Positions 20,790-32,516 of a DNA stretch of 64,000 nucleotides are shown piece after piece (positions within the stretch are counted from its first letter, which is position 1; the number at the start of each line of letters is the position of its first letter). Source of the DNA: Ignelater luminosus. Lineage: Eukaryota; Arthropoda; Insecta; Coleoptera; Elateridae. The translations under genes and the position numbers were made by a program. A model generated the notes under the pieces. The model ran no database searches. It saw only the letters and a program-made list of their open reading frames with translations, and was not told the origin of the DNA. The stretch lies in NCBI GenBank assembly GCA_011009095.1, contig VTPC01000903.1, positions 46,998 to 110,997 of the forward strand, in the 5' to 3' direction.

Positions 20790-22740
20790 TTAAATATACA
20801 CATCTGATGAATTTATCTATCTTTAGAATATTGAATCTTCTATCCTTTATCAACATAATTGATTACCCTTTTAAATTACACCCACATTTTCTTATTCCCA
20901 ATTCTTAGCGTCAGCGCCAGCAAGATAGGGTAAGACTTAAGGGGTGTAAGGGAGATGCTTTTTACGTCGAATTCGAACAAGGTATTTTATATGTGAGGCA
21001 ATATGATTCAATCAGATGTACGTTTTTTTAAGGAATAATGCATTTCTACGTGAATGCTAAAGAAGTTTGTAACGAGTGATCAGCAAGTATTCAAACTAGT
21101 GACCAAAAAACCATCTGCCAGATAGGTAACACTAAGTACCACACTAACACACTTTTGATAAGCCTGCCGGAATGACGTCATAGAGCTATGTCTTTTTTAG
21201 GTTAGAAATTCATCGATCCTGGAGTGTTGCCAACAACACAAAATAACATGGCGCTCTACCAATAAAGTTCTAGTAACGCAGCTTTGAATTCTAGTTGATC
21301 AATCTGTTCTATAAGTAAACGAGTATGCTGTTCTAAAATATAAATTACTACTTTGATGTTTTTTGGAGTTTTAAAATTTCTAATTTTTTGAAATATGAAT
21401 CATCGCATTTATTTGCTCTTACAAAAAATTCTGTGTATACTTCTGGCATGAATTGATTTTTGAGATCTTGCATGACTGCAGCCCTTGCTACCTCGGAACT
21501 TCAATATTCCACGCGCGGTCATAAAAAGCTCACGTCCTTGATATGTAAATAATTATTTAAATTGCAGCGTATTGATGCTATATGCCAATTACAAGCGACG
21601 CCCACAACTCCTGCGAATTACCTAATTTAATTGAGAATTTGATAGCAAAATGAGAATATATGAATTAATCAGTAATCGCCATCTTTTGGAGCAATAATAT
21701 TAGCTAACTCTATGAATATAGACCACCGTGAGCACAGGATAATTAGTCTATAACAGTAACAGTTTTGAAATGACAGAACTTCTTTATTCAAATGCTAAGC
21801 AATCAGAAAATAACGAGAAGTAAAAACAACTTTCTTTTGTGTTTGTTACATCTTAAAAAATTGAACCACACCTCTGTGCCCGTATTGTGTATGCTACAGA
21901 GCAGTGTCATTTGTTTTTCTTCTAAAAAGAAAGTAGCTACAAGCAAAATAGGTACCTATTTATTATAAAATACCTGCTTACCTGCCATGCATATTATTTT
22001 ACGATATAAAACAAAACAAGATTTATTATGGTGCATTAAAATTAATAAAAAAGTTAAAAGCTTTAAAGATCTACGTTTATTTTTGTACTATGATTTTGAT
22101 GGTACTAATAAAACCCTATAACAGAATTTTCAGTCGTTCTTTAACTCCATTCCTTTATTTGTGATTGAATGCTGTTAAACACTTTCTAGGACTCTTGACT
22201 ATATAGCGTCGGAAGTCTTGTAATTTAAAATATTATAATTCTCGACTTAGTGTAAATTATAGTTATTTTCCAGACTATAATATTCAGAGAAAAGGTTTCA
22301 GACAATTCAAGAAACGAGAAAGTTAATAAAAGCATGAATTTAAAACCAAATAGAATTACAGAATTATTATAACCATTTCCGAAACACTGAGCATTCAGCA
22401 ATGACCATATTAACTTATTCTGTAGTTTGGTTATTTAGGCTACGTAATTCTAAAGTTTGATGATTTCCTACAAAATTTGAATAACATTACTGTTATTATA
22501 AATTTGTGATTATTTTGCATTGAAATGACGTTTAATGAGTTACAAGAAACCTTTAGAGACCAAACTTGCATTCCACCTCCAAAAACCACCACTTTTTAAT
22601 GTTACATGAGATATCCTGTATATTTTGATAAATGATTACTTATTTGCTATAGTGATGCTCAAAAGTTTTTAATTCATCTTGGTATAATTAAGCAAAAGCT
22701 CTTGTACTTTCCGGTATTGCTGGTTCAAGACATGTGTTAT
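20790..22740. other. Intron, no element recognised
   Basis: AT-rich sequence without recognisable genes or clear repeats. Confidence 0.4.
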
Positions 22741-22758
22741 CAGTAGAGTTAGGATATC

Positions 22759-22815
22759 TATGCACTAAAAAACTTTAAAATATGCACTAAAAAACTTTAA
22801 AATATGCACTAAAAA
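22759..22815. repeat. 22-bp tandem repeat, ~2.5 copies
   Basis: The unit TATGCACTAAAAAACTTTAA repeats with period 22, followed by more dispersed TATGCAC copies. It is probably part of the subterminal region of the adjacent hAT. Confidence 0.75.
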
Positions 22816-23059
22816 GTGTCCTAAATATGTATTAAAATATGCACTTTAAAATTCCATTTATTTTAAATAAAATGTAAAATAGAACACTGAATACATCATA
22901 CCCAATTAAAAATAGAGAAAATTTATTTTAAAACAACCATAAGTTTAATTAGAATTACATTATTTAAATCTTAACAACTAGGCTTAATAACAAAACATGC
23001 AATATAGTATAAATCTAAATTAGATATAACAAGAACAAATTACATTTAACTATCATATG

Positions 23060-24965
23060 ATCTAATTAATTTTCGAAAAGGAATTTTTTTCTCCTGTCTA
23101 ACAAGACAACCTTATGTATGTTGGAAAAAAATCCTTTCGACGTTGCACGAAACAATTGGAGCAAGCTTTAAATGATTTAAGTCTGCAACGCTTAAGGGAT
23201 TGATACTAGAGTCTACACCATGCCCAATAAATTTAAATATATTTACTATCAAAATTGATTTAAGAAATTCAGATAATGTTAAAGTTTTTAATAACTGAAT
23301 TTTATTGAATGTACATCTACGACGAAACATTATAAGTACTGTTTGTAGATGATTCCACCTTTGACCTTCTTGACGAGCTTTAAACGTTTCTCGAACCTGT
23401 CACAGCTTCCATTGGCAACTGTTTTGAACTGATTCAAATATGAGATTTTGTAGTCGTTCAGCTTTGAAAGCATGTATAACCAGTCAAAAAAATCCATTGG
23501 GTTCAAATCTGGGGAACTTGGTGGCTATTCATTCTTTGGTAGAAAATCGGTTCCAGGGCGCTCGCCACTCAAAAATTTTGTTACCAGCACCTCCGGAAAC
23601 TGCTTCATGACACGTTTAAAAATGCAACATGTGATTTGGCACGACCTGCATTTGTTTGTTCACATGTAAACATCAACTGTGGAGAATGCTTGGAAGGTTC
23701 CTAGATGTTGATATCTCAAAAAACGACCGTGAAAAACTGCATTCTAATTTATTGGAAGCGGCGTACAGTAGCTTCATTTTCTAATATATTCTTAACATTT
23801 TGGAGCTGTTTTTGCCTAAAACTTCATACAAACTCTTTATAAACATTTTGTTTTTAAGTTTGCTTAATTTACGATGTACACCCTCCACAATATCAACACT
23901 TCTGTTTAATAGAATCTCTTTGCTTCCAAGCTGTAAAATTGTTTCAGAAATACACTTGAGATTGCTTGAAATAAAAACTAAATTTTCGCGAACCACTTTT
24001 TTTATTTACAGCGCCCATAACTTTCTGTACGCTTTGTGCTTCTGTAAGATCAAACTCATTCAGAATTCTTTTAATGATTTCAAAATTCTGTGCTGATATA
24101 TCGCTGCCTACAATATTCCTGAACGTGACTAACCGGGAAGGAGGTCTTAGAAGAACTCTTTTACTGAGGAGATTAACGTGTACACATTGGGATACAGAGA
24201 GAGAATCAATTCAGCTACTCGCTGTAAGCCACGCGCTAAACACATAACATGTATATATAATATAATACTTACAAATCCAATCATAGCTTTTTGCACGTAA
24301 GGTGCTCCATCGGTACAAACTAATTGAATACGTGAATACTGGATTCCTTCTGGCCACAAAAGACCTAACGCATCAAAAATCAACAAGACTTGAATGATTG
24401 ATATTTTCTAAAACTTTCATTATCGATAAATATAATTTGTCTTTTTCTTCTTTACTTCCTAAAATTCCAAAAATAAAATCTGCAGTATATTTCTGCTCCT
24501 CATCCGTTGTTTCGTCTAAAAAGACCCAAATATTTTTATTTTTTACTTTGTTTCTTAATTTTTCTATTGGAGTTTGATACAGTGGCAACATGTAATCTTT
24601 CTTATTGCTGATTCATTTAAAATATTCTGCTTAGTGTGCTTTACCAAAAACTTTCCGAAAGTCTCATTTTGTAATTTACCGATGGGTATGTTTGCGTAAG
24701 TCTTCATAAAATTATATTGGTTTTTTGGGTCCTGGCTTTGATACAGCAGCCACTAATAATTGTTGTTTTTTGTTGTGGCTTTTTCTGTTCTTGTTACTTT
24801 GATGTTTTACGGTCCGCAGATGTTGAGTTACTCGAAACTTTTTTGTTGCTGTTACCGGAACTTTACAAAATTTGCAAATAAAACACTTCTATTCGTTGTA
24901 AAATCGTTCAATTTTTCCACATACTGATTTAACTCAGAAACTTACATTTTGTTTTTTTTTGACAT
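23060..24965 (-). pseudogene. CGGBP1-like hAT transposase, broken
   Basis: Read on the minus strand from an ATG near 24965, the N-terminal part has a zinc-finger-like CKFC...TQHLRTVKH pattern spread over two frames. Then come KNIWVFLDETTDEEQKY (24373-24591), RIQLVCTDGAPYVQKAM and MCLARGLQRVAELI (24147-24386), and ENLVFISSNLKC with RSVDIVEGVHRKLS (23781-23996). Finally KLAPIVSCNVERIFF (about 23130-23180) is the C-terminal hAT block. Order and motifs match the CGGBP1-like hAT transposases common in insect and aphid genomes. Several frameshifts and stops, and a nested Tc1-type fragment between the last two parts, make it inactive. Confidence 0.7.
23340..23690 (-). pseudogene. Tc1/mariner-type transposase C-terminal fragment nested in the hAT
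   Basis: The minus-strand frame reads PPSSPDLNPMDFFDWLYMLS, then LNDYKISYLNQFKTV and FEKRLKLVKKVKGGI. These are the third catalytic Asp motif (SSPDLNPMDFF) and the conserved end (RLKxCI..GG) of a DDE_3 transposase. An in-frame stop precedes the PPSSPDL motif. It falls between hAT transposase parts that should be continuous, so it was inserted there. No terminal repeats were identified. Confidence 0.65.
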
Positions 24966-25987
24966 TGTTGTGCTCGTATGTGTGTTGTTTACTGTTTAAA
25001 CATTCACCTACAACTAACTTCTAGAGCAGTTTGACATTATGCTAAATTTTGTGGAAATTTTATAAAAGAATTTTTACAAAAATTTCTTTGGAAGTTTTTG
25101 GTACGTTGTTGAAGTGAGTTGTATGCAACTTCATGTATAATTTTTTACAAAACTTTTGATGTGAGCGTGCGCAGTATCGGTCCATTTACAGTTGTTTGCA
25201 GTGACCTTTTATGCGACTCTTAAACATAACCTCAAGTAATAGAGGAGTAAGCAGACGTGCAGACGAGCTGATGTTAGTTTGCGAATGGACCCGCTCACGT
25301 TTACTGCGCATTTTCTGCAAGACATTTACCATTTTTAAAACGTTTTCTATTAAAATTTTGTTGCCAAAAATTTCTATATAAACTTCGTTTGCAACGACCG
25401 AAAATCTTTAAAAAATTAAATTGAGAACAATAGACAAATATAATTTCTTGTTGGATTTATTATTTCATTCATTATTTAGTTAAGAAGATTAAGAACTCCA
25501 AGAATTGGACCTAAGAAGACGACTTACGACTTAAAGCTGTAACTATATTTCTTCTCATTTGAATGTTTTTATGCTTTCAAAAACTTTATTTTGTGAACAT
25601 TTCTTAAAATTACTAAATGGCTTTTTATAATTTTTTTGCTTAACTAAGGAAATGTATTGTTGAAACGTCATTGAGAGATGTACACTGAGTTCTGCTATAG
25701 TTAAATATAAAAATAAAACAAAACTGGTCCACCTGCATATTTTAAGTTATTGATTCATGGGTTTGCCTTTGTTGTAACAATCAGTTTTTGTTAAATCAGG
25801 AAGTGCTATAAAACCTATATTTTGCCGCCTTCATTACAAAATAATGAAAATTAACGAAGTCGTTGGTACTCTCAAGTAAAATTAGCTGTAACATATGCAT
25901 GCTTTTTTTGTAAATTTCTTAAAATATGCATTTAATTTCAATGCAATATGTAGATATGCAAATACATATAACTATTCTAAGTCTAGT

Positions 25988-26344
25988 CGCAGTTTATACC
26001 TTACAGAATCAGTTGGATCACTTCCCCTACATTTTGTCTTCCACTTCAAGAAACTCGCGGTCTATGCGCAGAGTAGAGGGGTAAAAACCTAACCTTAACC
26101 TTCTAAGAAATAATCTCATAAAAGCTTGTATTATTTAAGTAAAATCAACTTGCGTATTCTGTAAGTGAATTAGTGAAATTGTTCAGTGTTGTTACATTAG
26201 TTGGGACAATATCAGTTGCATATATAACCTCCCCTCCAAGCGCGCGGTCTACAGTTTAACGTGCGCAGACCGAAAACCAGGAACACGAAAGATCAAAAGA
26301 ACCGTTCTGAGTGATCCAACTGATTCTGTAAGGTATAAACTGTG
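25988..26344. mobile_element. 357-bp MITE with ~37-bp TIRs and 7-bp flanking repeat
   Basis: The left end C(G)CAGTTTATACCTTACAG and its continuation AATCAGTTGGATCACT are matched almost perfectly in inverted form at the right. The flank GTCTAGT occurs directly at 25981-25987 and 26345-26351. The core is relatively G+C-rich. No coding; superfamily unassigned (hAT or P by duplication length). Confidence 0.8.
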
Positions 26345-26404
26345 GTCTAGTTATCACCATCAAATAGAAATTGATATTATGTTCTCTTAAATCAGGTATC
26401 TACT

Positions 26405-26565
26405 ATAAAAAATGGGGAAAGATTGTGGTTGTGTTGCTAGACCACCTTGTATAACAATGTTGTTTAGTTGAGATTTTTATAATTACTCTGAAACGCTGAG
26501 GATTCTCGTTTATTTTTGTGAAACCAGTAGTACAAAAACTTTGCTTAATTACACCAGGGCGCACC
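26405..26565 (+). repeat. Dispersed repeat, copy 1
   Basis: Shares ACCACCTTGTATAACAATG and about 130 bp of following sequence with 27580-27720 in the same orientation, at modest identity. A third short match (CTGACCACCCTG) lies near 60903. Confidence 0.55.
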
Positions 26566-27579
26566 AAGAAGTTTAATGTGAAATCAGCATCGAAGAAGTA
26601 ATAATTTATTAAATATAGAGGATGTTCTATTCAAAGTTAAAAAGCTTCGATGTTTAGTAAATAAATTTGTTCCAATGTTAATCATTTTCGTATTAAGCAT
26701 GTTCTGCATATCACTTCCAATATAGGAGATATGCACTTGGCTCATCTTACCTTACAGCTTTATGACAATAATGGGCATTTCACACATACCAAATCTTGTT
26801 ACTACGAAATATAATCTTTCTTTGACCAACATATAATTGGCGGCGCGGCGGCGCAACTCTGTATGAGAGAGATTTTTTTCTTATTTTTCGCTTAAATATG
26901 CTTAGTACTCGCAAATGCACTATAGATTTAGGAAACACTCTGTATATTCTATACTATTGATAAAAGTTATTTCTAACATGACCACAACATCATACAACTT
27001 TCTTTTACAATTACCTACGCAATGAATAATTCGACTTGGATAAAGATTCTAACTTGAAATGTAACAACTTCAACAGTACACAAGTTTTTTGCAAGACGTC
27101 TTGTTTTATAATTTATAAAACATTCACATTGTAACTTTAGATAAGGTATTTTAAAAGTACATGGCTTTACAGAGAAGCCTTTAGAACTTTTATACGACGG
27201 TCTTCTTTGGACTTAACAAAGTTTTTCTAGGTGTTATAGTTGTAAAGCAAACTAGTTGGTTTTATATGAAGTTTTATTAAAATCTCTTGAAAATGTTTTG
27301 GAATCATTAAATAACTGGAATATTTTCTTCTTACTCGGTTCGTTATGAAAAATTAGTTTATTTTATTCATTTTACCGTTGATCGTTAGACGGCCAAGTAG
27401 GTATGTTAATGAGCATCTATTTAAACAATTCGTTTATTGTCGAAAATTATACGTAGTTATACATTATTAACGAGGTTGAAAGCTTAATAAGGTATTTATT
27501 AATAACAAATGGAAGTTGATTCTACGTCCTTTCAAATAATGAAAACAGGTATTGATTGTGAGTCTTGTACTACAAAAAA

Positions 27580-27720
27580 AAAGGATAAGAGTTGAGTCTG
27601 CATCTCTTGACCACCCTGTATAACAATATGATTCGGTTCGAATTTTTATAAATACTAAATACTGCAGCTTATTCTTGTAAGTCTAGAAGTACACCAGCTT
27701 TGATTAATTTTACAGAAGCG
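27580..27720 (+). repeat. Dispersed repeat, copy 2
   Basis: Direct counterpart of 26405-26565, beginning GACCACCCTGTATAACAAT. About 1.2 kb of unrelated AT-rich intron (26600-27580) separates them, in which nothing else was recognised apart from a short CGGCGG run at about 26841-26856. Confidence 0.55.
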
Positions 27721-28014
27721 GCTTAAAAAATTTGATCTGATTAGGCAGAAAGAAAAATAAATAACATCTAAATTGGTAGGTATAGACTAACAAAAAAACT
27801 TTGTTGAAATCAGCAACTAACAATGATAATAATAATAATTCATTAAAATTCAGGGTCTTCCAAGATTACAAGGGATATCATTTCCAGTTGAGAATAGATT
27901 TTAAATTATTTTAGCCAAATCGGTTTAGAAAAGCTGAAATCTTTACCTGTTTTCATAACTGAGATTTTCGATTGGAACAGTCAATCTGGCACACCCTGCA
28001 TTATACAGAGTACA

Positions 28015-28630
28015 CAGTGTGTCCAAAATTCGAGGCTCACCATTGGGATCTCGTAAAGGGTAAGAGATACGAAGTCGGTTAAATGGGATAAAAGTTGCCG
28101 AGTCGAAGGGCCAGTTTACTGGTGTCGCGCGTCTTTTGTTTTTGTCGTTAATTACCCATTGACTAATATTCAAAAACCTAGATAAGTGGGGTTTTTTAAA
28201 TAGTATTTCGTTTAAATTAGAAAATAAGTATATCAACCCTTATATCACCGAAAACTGTGTAAAATAATCTATCTAATGAAATCAAAAACAAACATGTGTT
28301 CCATTAAAAACAATTCAAGTTTGTGCGATATTTCAAAAATAAAACTGACTACCGCACAGTCATTGTAATTCGATAGAACCCGATTGTATCTAAAACTCCT
28401 TCCTTTGCACATTTCTTGTATTCTCATTGCTTTAAGAGATATTTTAATTTGAAGAAATTGACACGTTTAGATTCATCGCTGCTCTCTAGTAGACTATGGA
28501 TTTTTAAAAGAAAACTAAAACATCAGTAAACTAGCCCTTCGACTCGGCAACTTTTATCTCATTTAACCAACTTCGTATCTCTTACCCTTTATGAGATTCC
28601 AATGGCGAGCCTCAAATTTTGGACACACTG
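28015..28630. mobile_element. Fold-back element, 616 bp
   Basis: Starts CAGTGTGTCCAAAATTCGAG and ends with its inverted counterpart before TA. The arms pair over about 115 bp (to GTTGCCGAGTCGAAGGGCC). The left TA flank has become CA. Mariner-type target preference is inferred. Confidence 0.8.
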
Positions 28631-28655
28631 TATAATAACATACCCTACAAACTGC

Positions 28656-29289
28656 AGGAGGTAATTCCTCGACATATTTTAAGACAAAAAGTACCTATTA
28701 ACATCTGACTAATTCTTCGTTCTTTTCGAGATACAGGGTGTTTTTTAGAAAAATTGCTTTTTATTTCAAAATCTTCAAAACGGTAAAAGATATTAGAATA
28801 AGACTTAGCGCGATTTTACAACTTTTGATGCGCTTTGTAATGTTATCAGAATATTTTGATATGTTAACTAAATGAGGTAAATATTATTTTGCAGTGAGAC
28901 TTTTCAAATTTTAATTTGACAGTTAATAAGTTTGAAAAAGTTTTTAACAAATCTTGTCTCTTGTGCAATTTTGATATCTACAACCGTTTCTAAGATAAAT
29001 CAGATTTAAATATGAGATACCCGAATGCAATACAAGAAATACCTCCGGAATATTTGAAAATGTAAAGGGTTCAATTAGAAGAAGAGCTGAAGTCTGTATT
29101 ATGACTCGTGATAATTATTTTGCTCAATTTTTATAAGGAATTACTTTATTTCAGTAGTTTCTAAGACATTTTTTAAATAAAGATTTTGAAAAAAATAACT
29201 TTTTAAAAGAACTTTAAACCCTGTATCTCTAAAACGGTAAGGAATTGGACAGATGTTAGTAGGAACTTTTTTATAAGGGTACATACCTG
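28656..29289. mobile_element. Fold-back element with internal ACAGGGTG motif
   Basis: The arms pair through AAAAAGT(A/T)CCTA(T/C)TAACATCTG and then GAGATACAGGG at 28729 and, inverted, at 29228. The outer ends are diffuse (CAGGAGGTAATTCC on the left, CAGGTATGTACCC reversed on the right). Confidence 0.6.
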
Positions 29290-29480
29290 TGGGTCTTTGG
29301 GTTGCTTGGGGTTGATATCAATGCGATAAAGTAAAGTTTGACCTGGAGGCTTTTGCACAGAAATTTTCTGTATTTCGAGTCTGTAGATGTCAAGTAGCAA
29401 AACGTGTTTTGAAGTGTGCTGGGGTATTAACTTACAGCAAAAACCATTTCCGTTGAATCTAAACAACGCATGATAAGAAG
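29287..29480 (-). other. Candidate orphan exon bounded by good splice sites
   Basis: On the minus strand an acceptor (AAATTCTTTCAG) is followed by 194 bp with an open frame of 64 codons, ending CACAG before the donor GTATGT. The peptide includes FNGNGFCCKLIPQH, VLLLDIYRLEIQ and LLYRIDINPKQPKD. It looks like real coding sequence rather than low-complexity ORF, but no family was recognised. It lies inside an intron of the opposite-strand gene, and its donor coincides with the outer edge of the adjacent fold-back element. It may be a captured or stranded exon, or chance. Confidence 0.3.
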
Positions 29481-29883
29481 CTGAAAGAATTTAATGATTT
29501 TTGTACCTTTGCAGGTTCTCATTCGAGAATATCAAGTTCTAACTTGTGAATGCACAAAGTGATTTTGTAGTTGTCTAACGAGACTCACTAAAACCGGTTA
29601 ATCGAGGTTTATGACTATTTCTGATTAATTATTAATCTGATGTAAATGTGAATTTAAGAATAGGAATCGATCGAGAGCTTTTTTAAATAAAATTAAAAAA
29701 TGTGAAATATACAGAGTATTCCACGTAAATTTTGCAAAATATAAGTACTTCAGATTATACTAGATCTAACAATTAAAAGTAAATAATGACAAGAGAAAGA
29801 CAAACCCAGTTTTATATTCACCAGTAACATACATTAAATCTTCTGTAATACTTACAGATGTTGAAAATCTGCCAGTAATATAA

Positions 29884-30621
29884 CAGTGTGTAAATAAAGT
29901 AACACACAAATTCATTTATGACATTGTGTTTACCTTTACAAAAAAACGCTCGGATAGGTCAATTTTTATTTTTTCTCAAAGAAATTATACGCAAAAAATT
30001 CTTGTTCTAAATCTGAAGATGGCTGAGGGCACCTTTTTGAAAAAGAATATAAATACAAAAGGTGCTGGTGTGATAGCTCATTTTTAAGTTCTCACTGAAT
30101 AGGCTATAGCGCCCAAGTTTCAGAAAATCTCATCTCTTCAAAACAAATATCCCGAGTTCTTTTGTTTTACTAGTTTCACCACAAACTAACTCACCAAATC
30201 ATACGAAGTTCCGCAGTTACATATTATTGACATTCGAATCGCATTTAAATTATTTTCGAAAAATGAAATGGAAAGTTTAATGTACTGCCTTTCCTATTTT
30301 ATTGATATTAATTCTTGTTAATTAAACCTAAATTCGATTATTGTCAATCTATGAATGCGTCAATCGCTACAAATTGAAAATCAAAGAAAAAATTCTCTTA
30401 ACCTATTCAGAGAGAACTTCAAAATGAGCTATCATACCAGTACTTTTTGTATTTAAATTTCTTTTTTGAAAATGACGTTCTATCGCCATATTGAAATTTA
30501 GAACAAGTTTGTTTTGCTTATAATGTTTCTGAGAAAAATAAAACTAGCCTGTCTGAGCATTTTTCTGAAAAAGTATAAATAACGCTATAAATGAATTTAT
30601 GTGTTACATTATGTACACACT
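29884..30621. mobile_element. Fold-back element, ~738 bp
   Basis: The left arm CAGTGTGTAAATAAAGTAAC pairs with the reversed right arm AGTGTGTACATAATGTAAC, and pairing continues for about 250 bp (ATGATAGCTCATTTT shared deep in the arms). Arms are diverged, perhaps 75-80% alike by eye. Confidence 0.75.
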
Positions 30622-31728
30622 ATAAAATCGTTTGGTATTGTTAAACACTTCTTCTTTATAATTAACGAATTAAGAGTTTGAGTAAGTTTGCAAGTTAGCA
30701 TACAAAGGGTGATTCTACAGTCTTTTTACAGGTTTTCTTTCTTGGTAGATTATACATAGTGAAGAATATGTTTGTGAAACCTCTGAAAGCACTTTACGTT
30801 CCAAATATTGATGCCACAATCCTCAATTGTATTCCCCAACCGATTTGAATGTCTTCTTTGTTTTATACCAATCGATTCTTTTATTACTAGCGTGTGAAGT
30901 TGACAGCATTTAGGGTTAATACTGAATTCTGCTTTCGCAAAGAGCAGTTATTTATTACAGACATGCCAGTCTTTTTATTTCTAATAATCTCATTGATGGC
31001 TAATGAAAAACATAAATAATACATGAAAATAGTATTTCTATAGAAAAACTGGAAAAGAACAAATGGTTAAAAAAATGCTGGCGGATGTATATACCTCCGT
31101 GTAAGATGTTGTTTTTATTAAAATGTTAATTAATAAATTATTAATTTTCTATTGAATTAGTTAATTTTTTTAATTATTAAGTATAGAAATTCAGTTCTTG
31201 TATCTGCAGTATGTAACTGATATTTGTTTTTTTACTACATTCTGATAAGATCTGTATCAGTTTTGCTAGCGTTAACTAACAGTCTTCCGTGTTCATTCCA
31301 TTCTTTCGCCAGGATATTCTCCTGTTCACACGCTTGTTATATTTTATTGTTTTTAACTGTTTTATAGACTTTCGTCATCCGTAAATTCTTCTCTTTCATT
31401 TTATAGTTTGTTGAACATCTTATGTAGGCTTTTCTACATCACAAGAGCTAATACCGGTTTTTATTTTATTTTCTGTCATATAGGAAAATTACATATATGT
31501 ATGTTGGCATGGTTTATAGCTTATTTGCAAAATGAAATAAAATTTTGAAAATTTTAAAAGTTGCTTAAAAGGTAACAAGGGTATAGTATTTTATTTGCAC
31601 AATAATCTTGGCCCCTACTCTACATCTTTCAAAGTTATTTTATGCTAAAATTTAGTTTTTCTATCACTTCAATTTTGAAATTTAAAAAGGAAAGTTAATA
31701 AAATAATTCTAATGATTTACTCATTATA
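30622..31728. other. Intron, no element recognised
   Basis: AT-rich, no splice-bounded exon or repeat identified. Confidence 0.4.
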
Positions 31729-32516
31729 CAGTGTGTCCAGTTTAAAATGACCTACATGGGGATATTGGAAACGGTAATAGATACAAGGTTGGTTAAATGG
31801 GGAAAAAGTTTCGTATTTATATGCCAATAAATAATCCATGGTTACATTGACAATTATCTGCCCTGTTTCAAAGATACAGGGTGAAAACCAAAAAAGTTCA
31901 TTTTCTAAAATTCTGATTTATTTATTTGTGATTACAGATAAATGAACAATATTTTCAGAAACGAAATAGCGGCTAATGAGGATTTCAAAAACTACTTCAA
32001 AAAAAATGCTAGATCTTCTAGATTTCACGTATTCATATCCAACTTTTGTTTTTCTTATGGGCATCATATTGAATTTTTACAATTTGAAATCGTCATAAAA
32101 AGAGCTTTTCAATCACGTACAATATGAGTATGTTTAAAGAAGAAAAAGTACATGGTCGAAAAGCTCTTTTTATGACGATTTCAAAAATGTAAAAATCCAA
32201 TAAGAAAAACAAAAGTTGGATATCAGTACGTAAAATCTAGAAGGCCTAGCATTTTTTTGAAATCCTCATTAGCCGCTATTTCGTTTCTGAAAATATTGTT
32301 CATTTATCTGTAATCACAAATAAATAAATCAGAATTTTAGAAAATGAACTTTTTTGGTTTTCACCCTGTATCTTTGAAACAGGGCAGATAATTGTTAATG
32401 TAACCATGGATTATTTATTGGCATATAAATACGAAACTTTTTCCCCATTTAACCAACCTTGTATCTATTACCGTTTCCAATATCCCCATGTAGGTCATTT
32501 TAAACTGGACACACCG
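31729..32516. mobile_element. Near-perfect palindromic fold-back element, 788 bp
   Basis: Begins CAGTGTGTCCAGTTTAAAAT after TA (31727-31728) and ends with its inverse (CACACCGTA) before TA (32517-32518). The arms are nearly identical for almost the whole length, about 365 bp each, around an axis at 32122 with a small loop. Each arm carries an internal AGATACAGGGTGAAAACC about 147 bp from the end. Confidence 0.9.

Larger units (their letters stand above)
22741..25980 (-). mobile_element. CGGBP1-like hAT element, approximate limits
   Basis: A minus-strand broken transposase (23060-24965) is flanked by ATATGCA-rich sequences on the left (22759-22850) and right (25893-25966). These look like subterminal repeats of one element of about 3.2 kb. 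Exact ends and target duplication were not found. A loose inverted repeat at about 25110-25410 (GTTGTATGCAACTTCATGT against GTTGCAAACGAAGTTTAT) may be another small insertion. Confidence 0.45.

Noticed and set aside
23472-23669. Plus-strand ORF
   Set aside because: It is antisense to the Tc1-type fragment, whose conserved motifs are on the minus strand.
27943-28236. 97-codon minus-strand ORF
   Set aside because: Most of it is the left arm of the 28015-28630 fold-back.
29203-29286. Extension of the 29.3-kb minus ORF past its donor
   Set aside because: It runs into the fold-back arm; only the part before the donor is considered.
31942-32127. 61-codon ORF in the intron
   Set aside because: It is inside one arm of the 788-bp palindrome and is mirrored in the other arm.
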